DNA from: Syntrophobacterales bacterium Delta_02
Lineage (GTDB): Bacteria > Desulfobacterota > Syntrophorhabdia > Syntrophorhabdales > Syntrophorhabdaceae
Direction of reading: 5' to 3'
DNA: 64,000 nt
Assembly: GCA_001603955.1 (NCBI GenBank)
Contig: LVAA01000079.1
Span: 1 to 64,000, forward strand
Shown here piece after piece: positions 38,514 to 45,451 of this stretch. The translations under genes and the position numbers were made by a program. Position 1 is the stretch's first letter. Every line of letters begins with the position of its first letter. A model generated the notes under the pieces. That model saw nothing but the letters and a program-made list of their open reading frames with translations, was not told the origin of the DNA and searched no databases.

Positions 38514-38745
38514 GGGGTAGATAGAACCGATAGGAGAATAGGACCTATAGGACATATTGGACTTATCGGACACAGATAGGACCAATAGGGCATCTTGAAG
38601 GCAATTGCCCGCCTGCAGCGGCAATCGACCGGTCCTATAGGTCCTAAGCGTCCTATAGGTCTTATTGGTCCTATAGGTCCTATTCTCCTATAAGTCCTAT
38701 CGTCCGTCCCGCTCCCCACCCCCCTCTTCCCTCTCCCCTGTTCCC
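38455..38745. repeat. composite palindromic TAGGACC element, copy 2
   Basis: This repeats the layout of copy 1: outer G-rich/C-rich arms (GGGGAACGGGAACCAGGGG; CCCCTGTTCCCTGATCCCC) and inner words ATAGGACNN and GTCCTATNN. The core holds the 10-bp palindrome GGCAATTGCC and CCTGCAGCGGCAATCG. The right inner arm is almost identical to copy 1 for more than 50 nt. The left outer arm encodes the C-terminus of the dipeptide epimerase. The 3' end is adjacent to the yihY promoter. Confidence 0.8.
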
Positions 38746-38761
38746 TGATCCCCCCATCATC

Positions 38762-38770
38762 TGCTATAAT
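38762..38770 (+). promoter_or_regulatory. extended -10 promoter abutting the yihY-like gene
   Basis: TGCTATAAT is a perfect extended -10 element and ends 9 nt before the ATG. No Shine-Dalgarno sequence lies between, so the mRNA is probably leaderless or has a leader of only 1-3 nt. Confidence 0.6.
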
Positions 38771-38779
38771 TGACCATCC

Positions 38780-40027
38780 ATGGTGTCTTGTAACAGAGTC
38801 TCTCATGTCGAAAGACTGGGCCGTTCGCTACGCGTCGGCGGGATCGTCCTTCGCGAATCCCTGAGGTCATTCCTCGGCAACAATGACTTCGAAATGTCCG
38901 CCGCCCTGGCAACTTACAGTTTCTTTGCCCTCGTTCCCCTTCTCTTCCTCGTGGCCAGCCTCGCTGCCGGCACGGGAAGCGCCGCTGCATGGCTGATCGC
39001 GGGCGTCCAGGGTCTCATCGGTCATCTCTTCCCCCGCATCCATGATTGGATGAGCGTTGAATTCTCGGCGGCTATCGGGCACCCCCTCACCCTCGGCGGC
39101 GCCGCCGCAGTCGTTGTCTTCATCGCCGCCATGTCCCTGGTTGATTCCCTCAGGACCGCCTTTATCAAGATCTTCGGGAAGGATCCCCCGGCGTCACTGC
39201 TCGCGGTCCAACTCGGCAACGTGCGAAGGGCGGCAGCGATGCTCCTTCTCTTTGCCATGCTCATAGGGGCCGAGATGGCCTTTCTCGCCATTGGAAACCT
39301 CCTGCGAGATCGTCTCCTCCTCACGAGCCTCGGAAACATCCTCGTTTCAACCTGCGTCGCCGCCCTCTGCATGGCCTTCTTCTACCGGGTGTTCCTGCCA
39401 GTGAGGCTCACGGCATTCAAGCTCACGGGTGTCTGTCTCATCTCGGCCGTCCTCATCATCCTTATGAGGGAGGTCTTCTCCTTTGTTCTCAGGACGAATC
39501 CCGCCTACGGGGAGGCCTTCGGTTCCCTGAAGGTCCTCTTTGTGATGATCGTGTGGGTTTACTATTGTTTCCTTGCCATCCTTTTCGGTGCCGAGCTCGC
39601 GGTGAACGCCGGGAAGCGCGACACCCTTCTCCTGAAACGCCTCTTTGCCGGCGATGTTCACAGAGCCCTTTCCAAAGGGCTCCTTGCCAGGTTCATCACC
39701 CGCAGCAACCCTGACGACATCATATTCGAGGAGGGTGACCCCGGTGGCGCCATGTACTACATCCTCTCCGGCTCCGTGGACATCGTGCGCGGCGGCAAAC
39801 ACATCCTGACCATGACCGCCGGGAATTACTTCGGCGAGATATCCATGCTTCTTGGCACACCGCGGTCGGCAACCACCCGCACCGCTGACGAGCCCACGGA
39901 ACTCATTGCCATCTCCCAGGAGAACTTTGACCTCATCCTCCGCGACAACGCTCCCATAGTCCTCTCCCTGCTCAAAGAAATGGCCGGCAGGCTCAAGGAC
40001 ACCGACGAATCGCTCCTCGGCCGGTAA
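38780..40027 (+). CDS. YihY/BrkB-type membrane protein fused to a cyclic-nucleotide-binding domain
   Basis: The N-terminal 285 residues are a YihY/virulence-factor BrkB family membrane domain with about six helices (ALATYSFFALVPLLFLVASLA, FVMIVWVYYCFLAILFGAELA). Residues about 300-415 are a cNMP-binding domain, with FEEGDPGGAMYYILSGSVDIV and the phosphate-cassette-like FGEISMLLGTPRSATTRTAD. The domain pairing suggests a membrane protein gated or tuned by a nucleotide; the ligand and the function of YihY proteins are unknown. The gene appears leaderless. Confidence 0.87.
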   Translation: MVSCNRVSHVERLGRSLRVGGIVLRESLRSFLGNNDFEMSAALATYSFFALVPLLFLVASLAAGTGSAAAWLIAGVQGLIGHLFPRIHDWMSVEFSAAIGHPLTLGGAAAVVVFIAAMSLVDSLRTAFIKIFGKDPPASLLAVQLGNVRRAAAMLLLFAMLIGAEMAFLAIGNLLRDRLLLTSLGNILVSTCVAALCMAFFYRVFLPVRLTAFKLTGVCLISAVLIILMREVFSFVLRTNPAYGEAFGSLKVLFVMIVWVYYCFLAILFGAELAVNAGKRDTLLLKRLFAGDVHRALSKGLLARFITRSNPDDIIFEEGDPGGAMYYILSGSVDIVRGGKHILTMTAGNYFGEISMLLGTPRSATTRTADEPTELIAISQENFDLILRDNAPIVLSLLKEMAGRLKDTDESLLGR

Positions 40028-40348
40028 GGACAAAAAAACGGCCCCACGCCCGTTCGTCGCTTCTCGCTCCTCACTCGAGGGCACAAAGGATAAAGAGAGA
40101 TCGCTGAGAGAAGCATTCCCCTGGATCTTCGACCCCGCTCTGACGAGCAGCGAAAAAGATACCCGGTGACAACTGTCATTGACCGGTGCGGCAGGTGTTA
40201 CGGAACCGTCTTTGCCTCCCGCCGTATGGCGGGACGAGAAGGCCGCCAGGTTTTGGTGGGCTCCGAAATCTGGCGGCAGTCTTTCTCCCTTTTCTTCTCT
40301 CTCTGCGTCCTCTGCAAACTCGAGCAAAGCGGGCGAGAGATAAGGTCT
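40028..40348. repeat. multi-stem palindromic region between convergent genes
   Basis: This 321-nt gap has no ORF. A long imperfect palindrome has CTCGAG with AAAGGA..AGAGAGA on the left and the reverse complement near 40280-40325 on the right, with words like CTCTGCGTCCTCTGC. Inside are the perfect hairpin CCCGCC-GTAT-GGCGGG (40218-40233), a GCCGCCAG/CTGGCGGC stem (about 40242-40276) and a CCGGT/ACCGG stem. It probably stops transcription from both sides. Confidence 0.6.
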
Positions 40349-41566
40349 TTATTGCTTCCTGTTGACCACGGATACGGCGAGGTTGCCCTTGTGGAGCGTG
40401 ACCGAGAGGGCCTCGCCCGGCATGACGGAGGAGGAGTCGGTGATGACGGTGCCGGTATCGGTCCTCGAGGTTATGGAGTAACCCCTCGCCAGGATCGCCC
40501 TGGGATTGAGGTCATGTATCCTCTGGCCGAGGACGTCGAACCTCGTGCGTGCGTTCTTCATGTAGAGCTGGACGTTGTGGGTGAGACCGACGGTGAGCTC
40601 GTCGAGGTAGAGGCGGTGGGAGGTGAAAAAATCTTTCCTGTCCTTGAATTCCATGACGTTGCTGACAAGCATGTACCGGGCTCTTTCGAGTTTCTTCTCC
40701 ATTGCCTGGCACAGGGAATCCTCAAGACCCCCGATGTAGCGGGCAAGCTCCTCTCTGTCGGGGACGACGAGGGCGGCGGCGGCCGTCGGTGTGGGGGCGC
40801 GCACGTCGGCTACGAAGTCCGCGATCGTGAAATCGACCTCGTGGCCAATCGCAGAGACCACAGGTATACGGGAGGCAAAGACAGACCTCGCCAGGCCCTC
40901 ATCGTTGAAGGAGGCCAGGTCCTCGTAGGAACCACCTCCTCTTCCGATGATGATGACATCGACCTGCCCGCTCCGGTTGAAGTGCTCGATGCCCTCCACG
41001 ATCTCGCGGGCCGCCTCTTCACCCTGTACGGACGCGGGCCAGACCTGAACGGGGACGGTGCCGCATCTCTCGTGTATGACCCTCAGCATGTCCCGTATCG
41101 CGGCGCCCACCGGCGAGGTGACTATCCCTATGCACCGCGGGAATTCAGGAAGAGGTTTCTTCAGGATTTCATCGAAGAGGCCCTCCCTGAAAAGCTTTTC
41201 CTTGAGTTCGAGGAACCGCAGGTAGGCCAAACCCTGCTCGCCGCTGCCGAGGATGTCGCTCACTATCAGCTGGTATTCGCCGCGTTTTTCGTAAATGTCG
41301 ATGCGACCCCTGCACAGGACCCGTTCGCCGTCCTTTATGACCCTGCCTGAGGAGACGCGCGCGGCATAGTTGAAGACAACACCGCGGATCATGGCGAGAT
41401 CGTCCTTCAGGGTAAAGTAGAAGTGTCCCGAGGGATAGAGCTTCGCGTTGGAGACCTCTCCTTCGATGCGGACGTCACGGAACCGGCCGCTGACGAACCG
41501 CTTGAGTTCGGCCGTCAGTTCCGATACTGTCAGAAGTCCTTCATCCTCACGCGGGTAGAGGGCCAT
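40349..41566 (-). CDS. xseA: exodeoxyribonuclease VII large subunit
   Basis: XseA forms the catalytic part of exonuclease VII, which degrades single-stranded DNA. The 405-residue protein has the N-terminal OB-fold (FRDVRIEGEVSNAKLYPSGHFYFTLKD) and the catalytic core with IGIVTSPVGAAIRDML, IIGRGGGSYEDLASFNDEGLARS and PVVSAIGHEVDFTIADFVAD. The C-terminal ILARGYSITSR is also typical. It starts directly after the thiC stop, so it is cotranscribed with thiD-thiC. No xseB is seen nearby. Confidence 0.94.
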   Translation of the reverse strand: MALYPREDEGLLTVSELTAELKRFVSGRFRDVRIEGEVSNAKLYPSGHFYFTLKDDLAMIRGVVFNYAARVSSGRVIKDGERVLCRGRIDIYEKRGEYQLIVSDILGSGEQGLAYLRFLELKEKLFREGLFDEILKKPLPEFPRCIGIVTSPVGAAIRDMLRVIHERCGTVPVQVWPASVQGEEAAREIVEGIEHFNRSGQVDVIIIGRGGGSYEDLASFNDEGLARSVFASRIPVVSAIGHEVDFTIADFVADVRAPTPTAAAALVVPDREELARYIGGLEDSLCQAMEKKLERARYMLVSNVMEFKDRKDFFTSHRLYLDELTVGLTHNVQLYMKNARTRFDVLGQRIHDLNPRAILARGYSITSRTDTGTVITDSSSVMPGEALSVTLHKGNLAVSVVNRKQ

Positions 41567-42853
41567 CTACTTCTTCTTGAGATAGTCCTTCATGAGCTTT
41601 ATGGAGCAGTACTCTCCGCACATGCTGCAGACATCGTTCTTCAGGTTCCGTTCCTTGCGGAAGGCCCTGATCTTATCCGGGTCAATAGCGCATTCGATCT
41701 GCCCCTTCCAGTCAAGGGCTTTCCGATATGTCGACATCGCCTTGTCAAGGGCAAAGGCCTTTTGGTTCCCCCGGGCAAGGTCGGCGGCATGGGCGGCTAT
41801 CTTTGTGACGATGACACCGTCGCGGACATCCTGCGGCATGGGCAGACCTAAATGCTCGGTGGGGGTGACATAGCACAGGAAATCGGCCCCGTGGTATGCC
41901 GCCAGGGCACCGCCCATGGCGGACGTGATGTGGTCATAACCGGGAGCTATATCGGTAACAACAGGACCGAGGACATAGAAGGGAGCTTCGTTGCACAGCC
42001 TCTTCTGAAGGACCATGTTCGTTTCAATCTGGTTTATCGGCACGTGGCCGGGACCTTCGATCATAACCTGGACACCTTTGTCAAGGGCCTCCGCACAAAG
42101 CTCTCCCAGGATGATAAGTTCCTCGATCTGCCCGCGGTCGGTCGCGTCGGCGATGCAGCCAGGACGAAGACCGTCCCCGAGACTGATCGTCATGTCGTAT
42201 TTTTTCGCGATATCCACGAGGCGGTCGAAATTCTCATAGAGAGGATTCTCCCTGCCGTTCACGATGATCCACTGCGCAAGGAAAGCGCCGCCGCGGCTCA
42301 CGATGTCCGTTATCCTTCCCTGCTTTCTCAGGCGCTCCAGGGCACTCCTGGTGACACCACAGTGAACTGTCACGAAATCGACTCCATCGGCACCGTGTTT
42401 CTCGATGACCTCAAAGATATCGTCCGCCTCCATTCTGGTTATGGCCTTCCTCTTCTTGGCGGTCTCAATGGCGGCCTGGTATATGGGAACGGTCCCGACG
42501 GGGATCTTTGCCGCATCTACAACGATCTTGCGGATCTCATCAAGGTTGCCGCCGGTGCTGAGGTCCATGACGGCATCTGCCCCTGCCTCCCGTGCAACGG
42601 TCAGTTTCTCCAGTTCCTCGTCGATGTTCACCCGCTCCGGAGAGGTACCGATGTTGGCATTGACCTTGACGGAAAGACCCTTGCCCACCCCCTTGGGGGT
42701 GAAGTTCTTGTGTCTGTTGTTCGCAAGAATTGTGACCTTTCCTTCCGCGAGGTGCCGGCGGAGGTCTTCCCTGTCGATGCCTTCGTCGCGGGCGACGCGC
42801 TCCATCACCTTCGTGATCTTTCCTTCACGTGCTGCAATAAGCTGATTTTTCAT
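41567..42853 (-). CDS. thiC: phosphomethylpyrimidine synthase ThiC (short anaerobe-type form)
   Basis: ThiC converts aminoimidazole ribotide to HMP-phosphate using S-adenosylmethionine and a 4Fe-4S cluster. The 428-residue protein has VNANIGTSP, ADAVMDLSTGG, MIEGPGHVPINQIE and GGALAAYHGADFLCYVTP. The cluster ligands are in the C-terminal CSMCGEYC, where spacing is CX2CX3C rather than the CX2CX4C of long ThiC. The related BzaF (5-hydroxybenzimidazole synthase) is an alternative, but the 4-nt overlap with thiD favours ThiC. Confidence 0.9.
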   Translation of the reverse strand: MKNQLIAAREGKITKVMERVARDEGIDREDLRRHLAEGKVTILANNRHKNFTPKGVGKGLSVKVNANIGTSPERVNIDEELEKLTVAREAGADAVMDLSTGGNLDEIRKIVVDAAKIPVGTVPIYQAAIETAKKRKAITRMEADDIFEVIEKHGADGVDFVTVHCGVTRSALERLRKQGRITDIVSRGGAFLAQWIIVNGRENPLYENFDRLVDIAKKYDMTISLGDGLRPGCIADATDRGQIEELIILGELCAEALDKGVQVMIEGPGHVPINQIETNMVLQKRLCNEAPFYVLGPVVTDIAPGYDHITSAMGGALAAYHGADFLCYVTPTEHLGLPMPQDVRDGVIVTKIAAHAADLARGNQKAFALDKAMSTYRKALDWKGQIECAIDPDKIRAFRKERNLKNDVCSMCGEYCSIKLMKDYLKKK

Positions 42854-43728
42854 GATCGTATCATCTCCATACTCTTAACGGACCCGGGTCCTCCGGCAAT
42901 CTCCCGCGAGCCCCTTGTATTTTCACGTGTTCCTTCGCTGCGTCGAAATGTCCTTTCCGTTGCCGAAGAGACGTAGAAATACCCTTTCCTGTCAATCCTG
43001 TAGCTCGACTCCAAAAGCTTTTCGAGATAAACCTGCGTCGCTATGAACGCCTCGGCCAAAGAATATCCCGCCGCGAGGAAACAGGCCAGGGCCGAGGAAA
43101 AGGAACAGCCTGTGCCATGGATTGACCGGGAGAGTCTCTTCTTTCTGTAGAGAAGATATTCCCTGCCGTCGAACAATACATCGACGGGGTCGCCTTCCAG
43201 GTGGCCTCCCTTTATGATGACCGCCCGCGGCCCGAGAGCGTGAATTCTCTCAGCCGCCTTCCTGGCCGCCTTCACTGTCCTTACTCTTGCGTTCGTTATG
43301 GCGGAAGCCTCTTCCGCGTTAGGCGTTATGACCGTGACCTTTCCAAAAAGCAGATCGATGCACGCGTCCCTGCCCTCATCCGTGATGAGCGGGGTGCCGT
43401 TCTTAGCGGCAAGGACAGGGTCGAGAACGACGGGCATACCCTTCCTCCTCGCCAGAAAACGCGCCGTCACCCTGACATGAGACTCATCGCAGAGGACACC
43501 TATCTTTACGGCCTTTACCGCAACCCCTGCCGTGGCCGCCTGGAGGGTGTCACGAAAAAGTTCCTCCGACGACGCCTCCACGCGCCCCACTCCGCCGGGG
43601 CCCTGGACCACGGTGCAGGTGGGCACGGCAATGCCATGGAAGCCGAACGAAAAGAACGTATCGACATCCCTCACGATACCCGCTCCCGAAGAGGCATCAA
43701 AACCGGCTATGGTGACAAGGCTTTTCAT
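42850..43728 (-). CDS. thiD: hydroxymethylpyrimidine/phosphomethylpyrimidine kinase ThiD
   Basis: ThiD phosphorylates HMP and HMP-P. This ribokinase-fold protein begins with LVTIAGFDASSGAGIVRD and contains VVLDPVLAAKNGTPLI, VITPNAEEASAIT, VIIKGGHL and the anion-hole motif SIHGTGCSFSSALA. A tail of about 40 residues rich in Arg/Gly/Ser after the last helix is unusual. I prefer ATG 43728 (MKSLVTIAG) because the family starts there; ATG 43746 is also possible. I looked for a TPP riboswitch upstream and saw none. Confidence 0.9.
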   Translation of the reverse strand: MKSLVTIAGFDASSGAGIVRDVDTFFSFGFHGIAVPTCTVVQGPGGVGRVEASSEELFRDTLQAATAGVAVKAVKIGVLCDESHVRVTARFLARRKGMPVVLDPVLAAKNGTPLITDEGRDACIDLLFGKVTVITPNAEEASAITNARVRTVKAARKAAERIHALGPRAVIIKGGHLEGDPVDVLFDGREYLLYRKKRLSRSIHGTGCSFSSALACFLAAGYSLAEAFIATQVYLEKLLESSYRIDRKGYFYVSSATERTFRRSEGTRENTRGSREIAGGPGSVKSMEMIRS

Positions 43729-43770
43729 TTTTCGTGGCTCGTACATACCCCTTGGATTTTAAAACTGAAA

Positions 43771-43779
43771 ACTATACCA
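43771..43779 (-). promoter_or_regulatory. extended -10 promoter for thiD-thiC-xseA
   Basis: On the minus strand TGGTATAGT is an extended -10 element about 25-43 nt upstream of the two possible thiD starts. Confidence 0.4.
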
Positions 43780-43814
43780 CACTTGCCCTGTCAAGAGCCA
43801 TACAAATCCCACCG

Positions 43815-43936
43815 TGAGGCTGTTCAAGCGGGTTGAATGGCTTGAGGGTCAAGGGCAAGGACATACCATCGCTGTTCTTGGACCCGCCAATGACCCCGGC
43901 CACCCAAACCCTTGCTACGCCGCGGCGGGGAGCGTG
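43815..43936. other. intergenic region with GTTGAATGGCTTGAG words
   Basis: Near 43822-43856 are words TTCAAGCG, GGTTGAAT and GGCTTGAG, the same vocabulary as the element near 11.7 kb, without a clear partner arm. The rest of this stretch holds no credible ORF; 43937 onward carries the operon's candidate control elements. Confidence 0.35.
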
Positions 43937-43954
43937 TTCGACGGTTTTGTCGAA
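43937..43954. promoter_or_regulatory. candidate upstream activator site for the sigma54 promoter
   Basis: TTCGAC-N6-GTCGAA is a perfect inverted repeat centred about 140 nt upstream of the predicted sigma54 transcription start. That distance is typical for binding sites of NtrC-family activators. It is a candidate only; a single copy is seen. Confidence 0.4.
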
Positions 43955-44060
43955 GGCTTTCCGCGGCGTCGACATTTGTTTCCGTGAAATCTTCCGGTCA
44001 TCGATGGTCACGATCTGACTTCCCCCCTGTTTACGGCGACTTACAAACACATGCCGCAAA

Positions 44061-44075
44061 TGGCACGGTAATTGC
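44061..44075 (+). promoter_or_regulatory. sigma54 (RpoN) promoter of the ZraPSR-like operon
   Basis: TGGCACG-N4-TTGC matches the RpoN consensus in full, with GG at -24 and GC at -12 at the required spacing. It lies 47 nt upstream of the first gene of the operon, whose last gene encodes a sigma54-dependent activator. Confidence 0.85.
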
Positions 44076-44122
44076 CAAAAGAGAAAGCTATGATTTGCAA
44101 AAAGCCATATGAGGAGGTTACA

Positions 44123-44578
44123 ATGAAAAAGCTTTCGGGAGTCATCGTGGCAGTCCTGTTCGTGGCCCTGGCGACCACTGCATTTGCCGTCGGGCCGGCA
44201 GGTTTCGGGCCGAAAGGGTATGGTCGGGGTATAGATCTCTCCAAGGAACAGACGGATAAGATGTGGCAGATACGAGAGAAATTCGCCAGCGATACCTCAT
44301 CTCTGCGTTACGAGCTCTTTCAGAAACGTGGTGAACTGAGGGCCCTGTATTCCGATCCCAAGGCAAGCGACGCAGCGATCATGGCAAAGGAAAAGGAAGT
44401 CAACACGCTGAGGCAGAAGATGCATGACAGAATGGTCCGGTTCAAGTTGGAACAGAGAAAGGTCTACACTCCGGAGCAGCTCCAGAAACTGGCTGACTCC
44501 GGCTACGGTCCCGGCTTCGGCGGTGGTCGCGGTGGTCGCGGCATCGGGCGGGGACCCGGGCCGTGTGGCAGATTCTAG
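44123..44578 (+). CDS. Spy/ZraP-like periplasmic protein
   Basis: The 151-residue protein has a signal peptide (cleavage near AFA-VG), then a helical Spy/CpxP/ZraP-like region with the LTxxQ-type motif (DLSKEQTDKMWQIREKFASD) and a Gly/Arg-rich tail (FGGGRGGRGIGRG). Such proteins act as periplasmic chaperones or metal-linked stress sensors. GAGGAGG precedes ATG 44123; the ORF track start at 44072 lies inside the promoter region. It is the first gene after the sigma54 promoter. Confidence 0.87.
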   Translation: MKKLSGVIVAVLFVALATTAFAVGPAGFGPKGYGRGIDLSKEQTDKMWQIREKFASDTSSLRYELFQKRGELRALYSDPKASDAAIMAKEKEVNTLRQKMHDRMVRFKLEQRKVYTPEQLQKLADSGYGPGFGGGRGGRGIGRGPGPCGRF

Positions 44579-44591
44579 GCACATGAAAAAC

Positions 44592-44626
44592 AAGGTGACG
44601 GCCTCCCTCCGAAGGTCCGTCACCTT
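44592..44626 (+). terminator. hairpin between the first two genes of the stress operon
   Basis: AAGGTGACGG pairs perfectly with CCGTCACCTT (10 bp, 15-nt loop) between the Spy-like and glycine-zipper genes. No T-run follows, so it could be an attenuator or an RNA-stability element that sets a higher level of the first gene. An alternative CCTCCCT/AGGGAGG pairing would reach the next ribosome-binding site. Confidence 0.5.
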
Positions 44627-44645
44627 CATGAAAAGGGAGGGAACA

Positions 44646-45035
44646 ATGAAAAACATCGTGGCAGTCGTATTGCTGGCAACGGTGGCGGGATTATTCCTGG
44701 TCTCATGCGCGTCTGAAGGATATAACACCCAGAAAGGCGCCGCGATCGGGGCCGGCCTTGGTGCCATAGCAGGACAGGTCATAGGACACGACACGGCCTC
44801 GACGCTCATCGGCGCGGCGGTGGGAACCCTTGTCGGAGCCGTGGGCGGCAATGCCGTCGACCAGCACGTGCAGAACCAGCAGCGCGGTGCGGCTCAGCAA
44901 ACTGCGGCATACCCGTCATCGAGTCAGGTGACCCCCCAGGACCAGCCTCCCGGACAATGGGTTGAAGTGCCCGGTCAGTGGATAGGCGGGAAATGGGTTC
45001 CCGCGCACAAGGTATGGGTACCCGTGAATCCATGA
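44646..45035 (+). CDS. glycine-zipper lipoprotein with YXWV-type C-terminus
   Basis: The 129-residue protein has a lipoprotein signal (LFLVSC lipobox), a glycine-zipper segment (AAIGAGLGAIAGQVIGHDTASTLIGAAVGTLVGAVGG) and a C-terminal GQWVEVPGQWIGGKWVPAHKVWVPV region. It is likely anchored in the outer membrane. It has the AGGGAGG ribosome site and overlaps the next gene by 4 nt. Its role in the stress operon is probably envelope-related. Confidence 0.82.
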   Translation: MKNIVAVVLLATVAGLFLVSCASEGYNTQKGAAIGAGLGAIAGQVIGHDTASTLIGAAVGTLVGAVGGNAVDQHVQNQQRGAAQQTAAYPSSSQVTPQDQPPGQWVEVPGQWIGGKWVPAHKVWVPVNP

Positions 45036-45451
45036 CATTTGTCGCTGTCTTCATTCTCCTGTGCGCGTTCATGACGCCCTCTCTGCGGGCTCAGAATTCC
45101 TATTCCGAGTTCGAGAGAGGGCTTCAACTCACGGAATCCCAGAGGGCACAGGTTGAAGACATCCGGAACAGGTACATCACCGAATGGCAGTCCCTGAGGA
45201 GAGAGTCGTCGCGAAAGCAAAGGGAACTCCGGGAGCTTAGCCGGGACCCCGGGGCCAACTCCGCCAGGATAGGCAGGGTACAGGGCGAGCTGCAGGAGCT
45301 CGACACCGCCAGGCACAACTCCTATCAACAATACCGATCCGAAATCTCGAGAGCACTTAACCAAAGACAACGCCAGCAGTACAACAGCTTCTGCGACCAG
45401 GAGCGTAGACAGAAAATGCAGCGTTTTCGTCCGGGGCGGCATGGGAGATAA
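45032..45451 (+). CDS. second Spy-like periplasmic helical protein
   Basis: The 139-residue protein has a signal peptide (TFVAVFILLCAFMTPSLRAQ) and a highly charged helical domain with an LTxxQ-type motif (LQLTESQRAQVEDIRNRYITEWQSL). It resembles the heavy-metal-resistance/CpxP group. I place the start at ATG 45032, coupled by ATGA to the lipoprotein gene. It overlaps the kinase gene by 11 nt, so it may be a periplasmic partner of that sensor. Confidence 0.8.
   Translation: MTFVAVFILLCAFMTPSLRAQNSYSEFERGLQLTESQRAQVEDIRNRYITEWQSLRRESSRKQRELRELSRDPGANSARIGRVQGELQELDTARHNSYQQYRSEISRALNQRQRQQYNSFCDQERRQKMQRFRPGRHGR

Noticed and set aside
43729-44060. TPP riboswitch upstream of thiD-thiC
   Set aside because: I looked on the minus strand for the conserved thi-box segments and found none; only an extended -10 element is visible.
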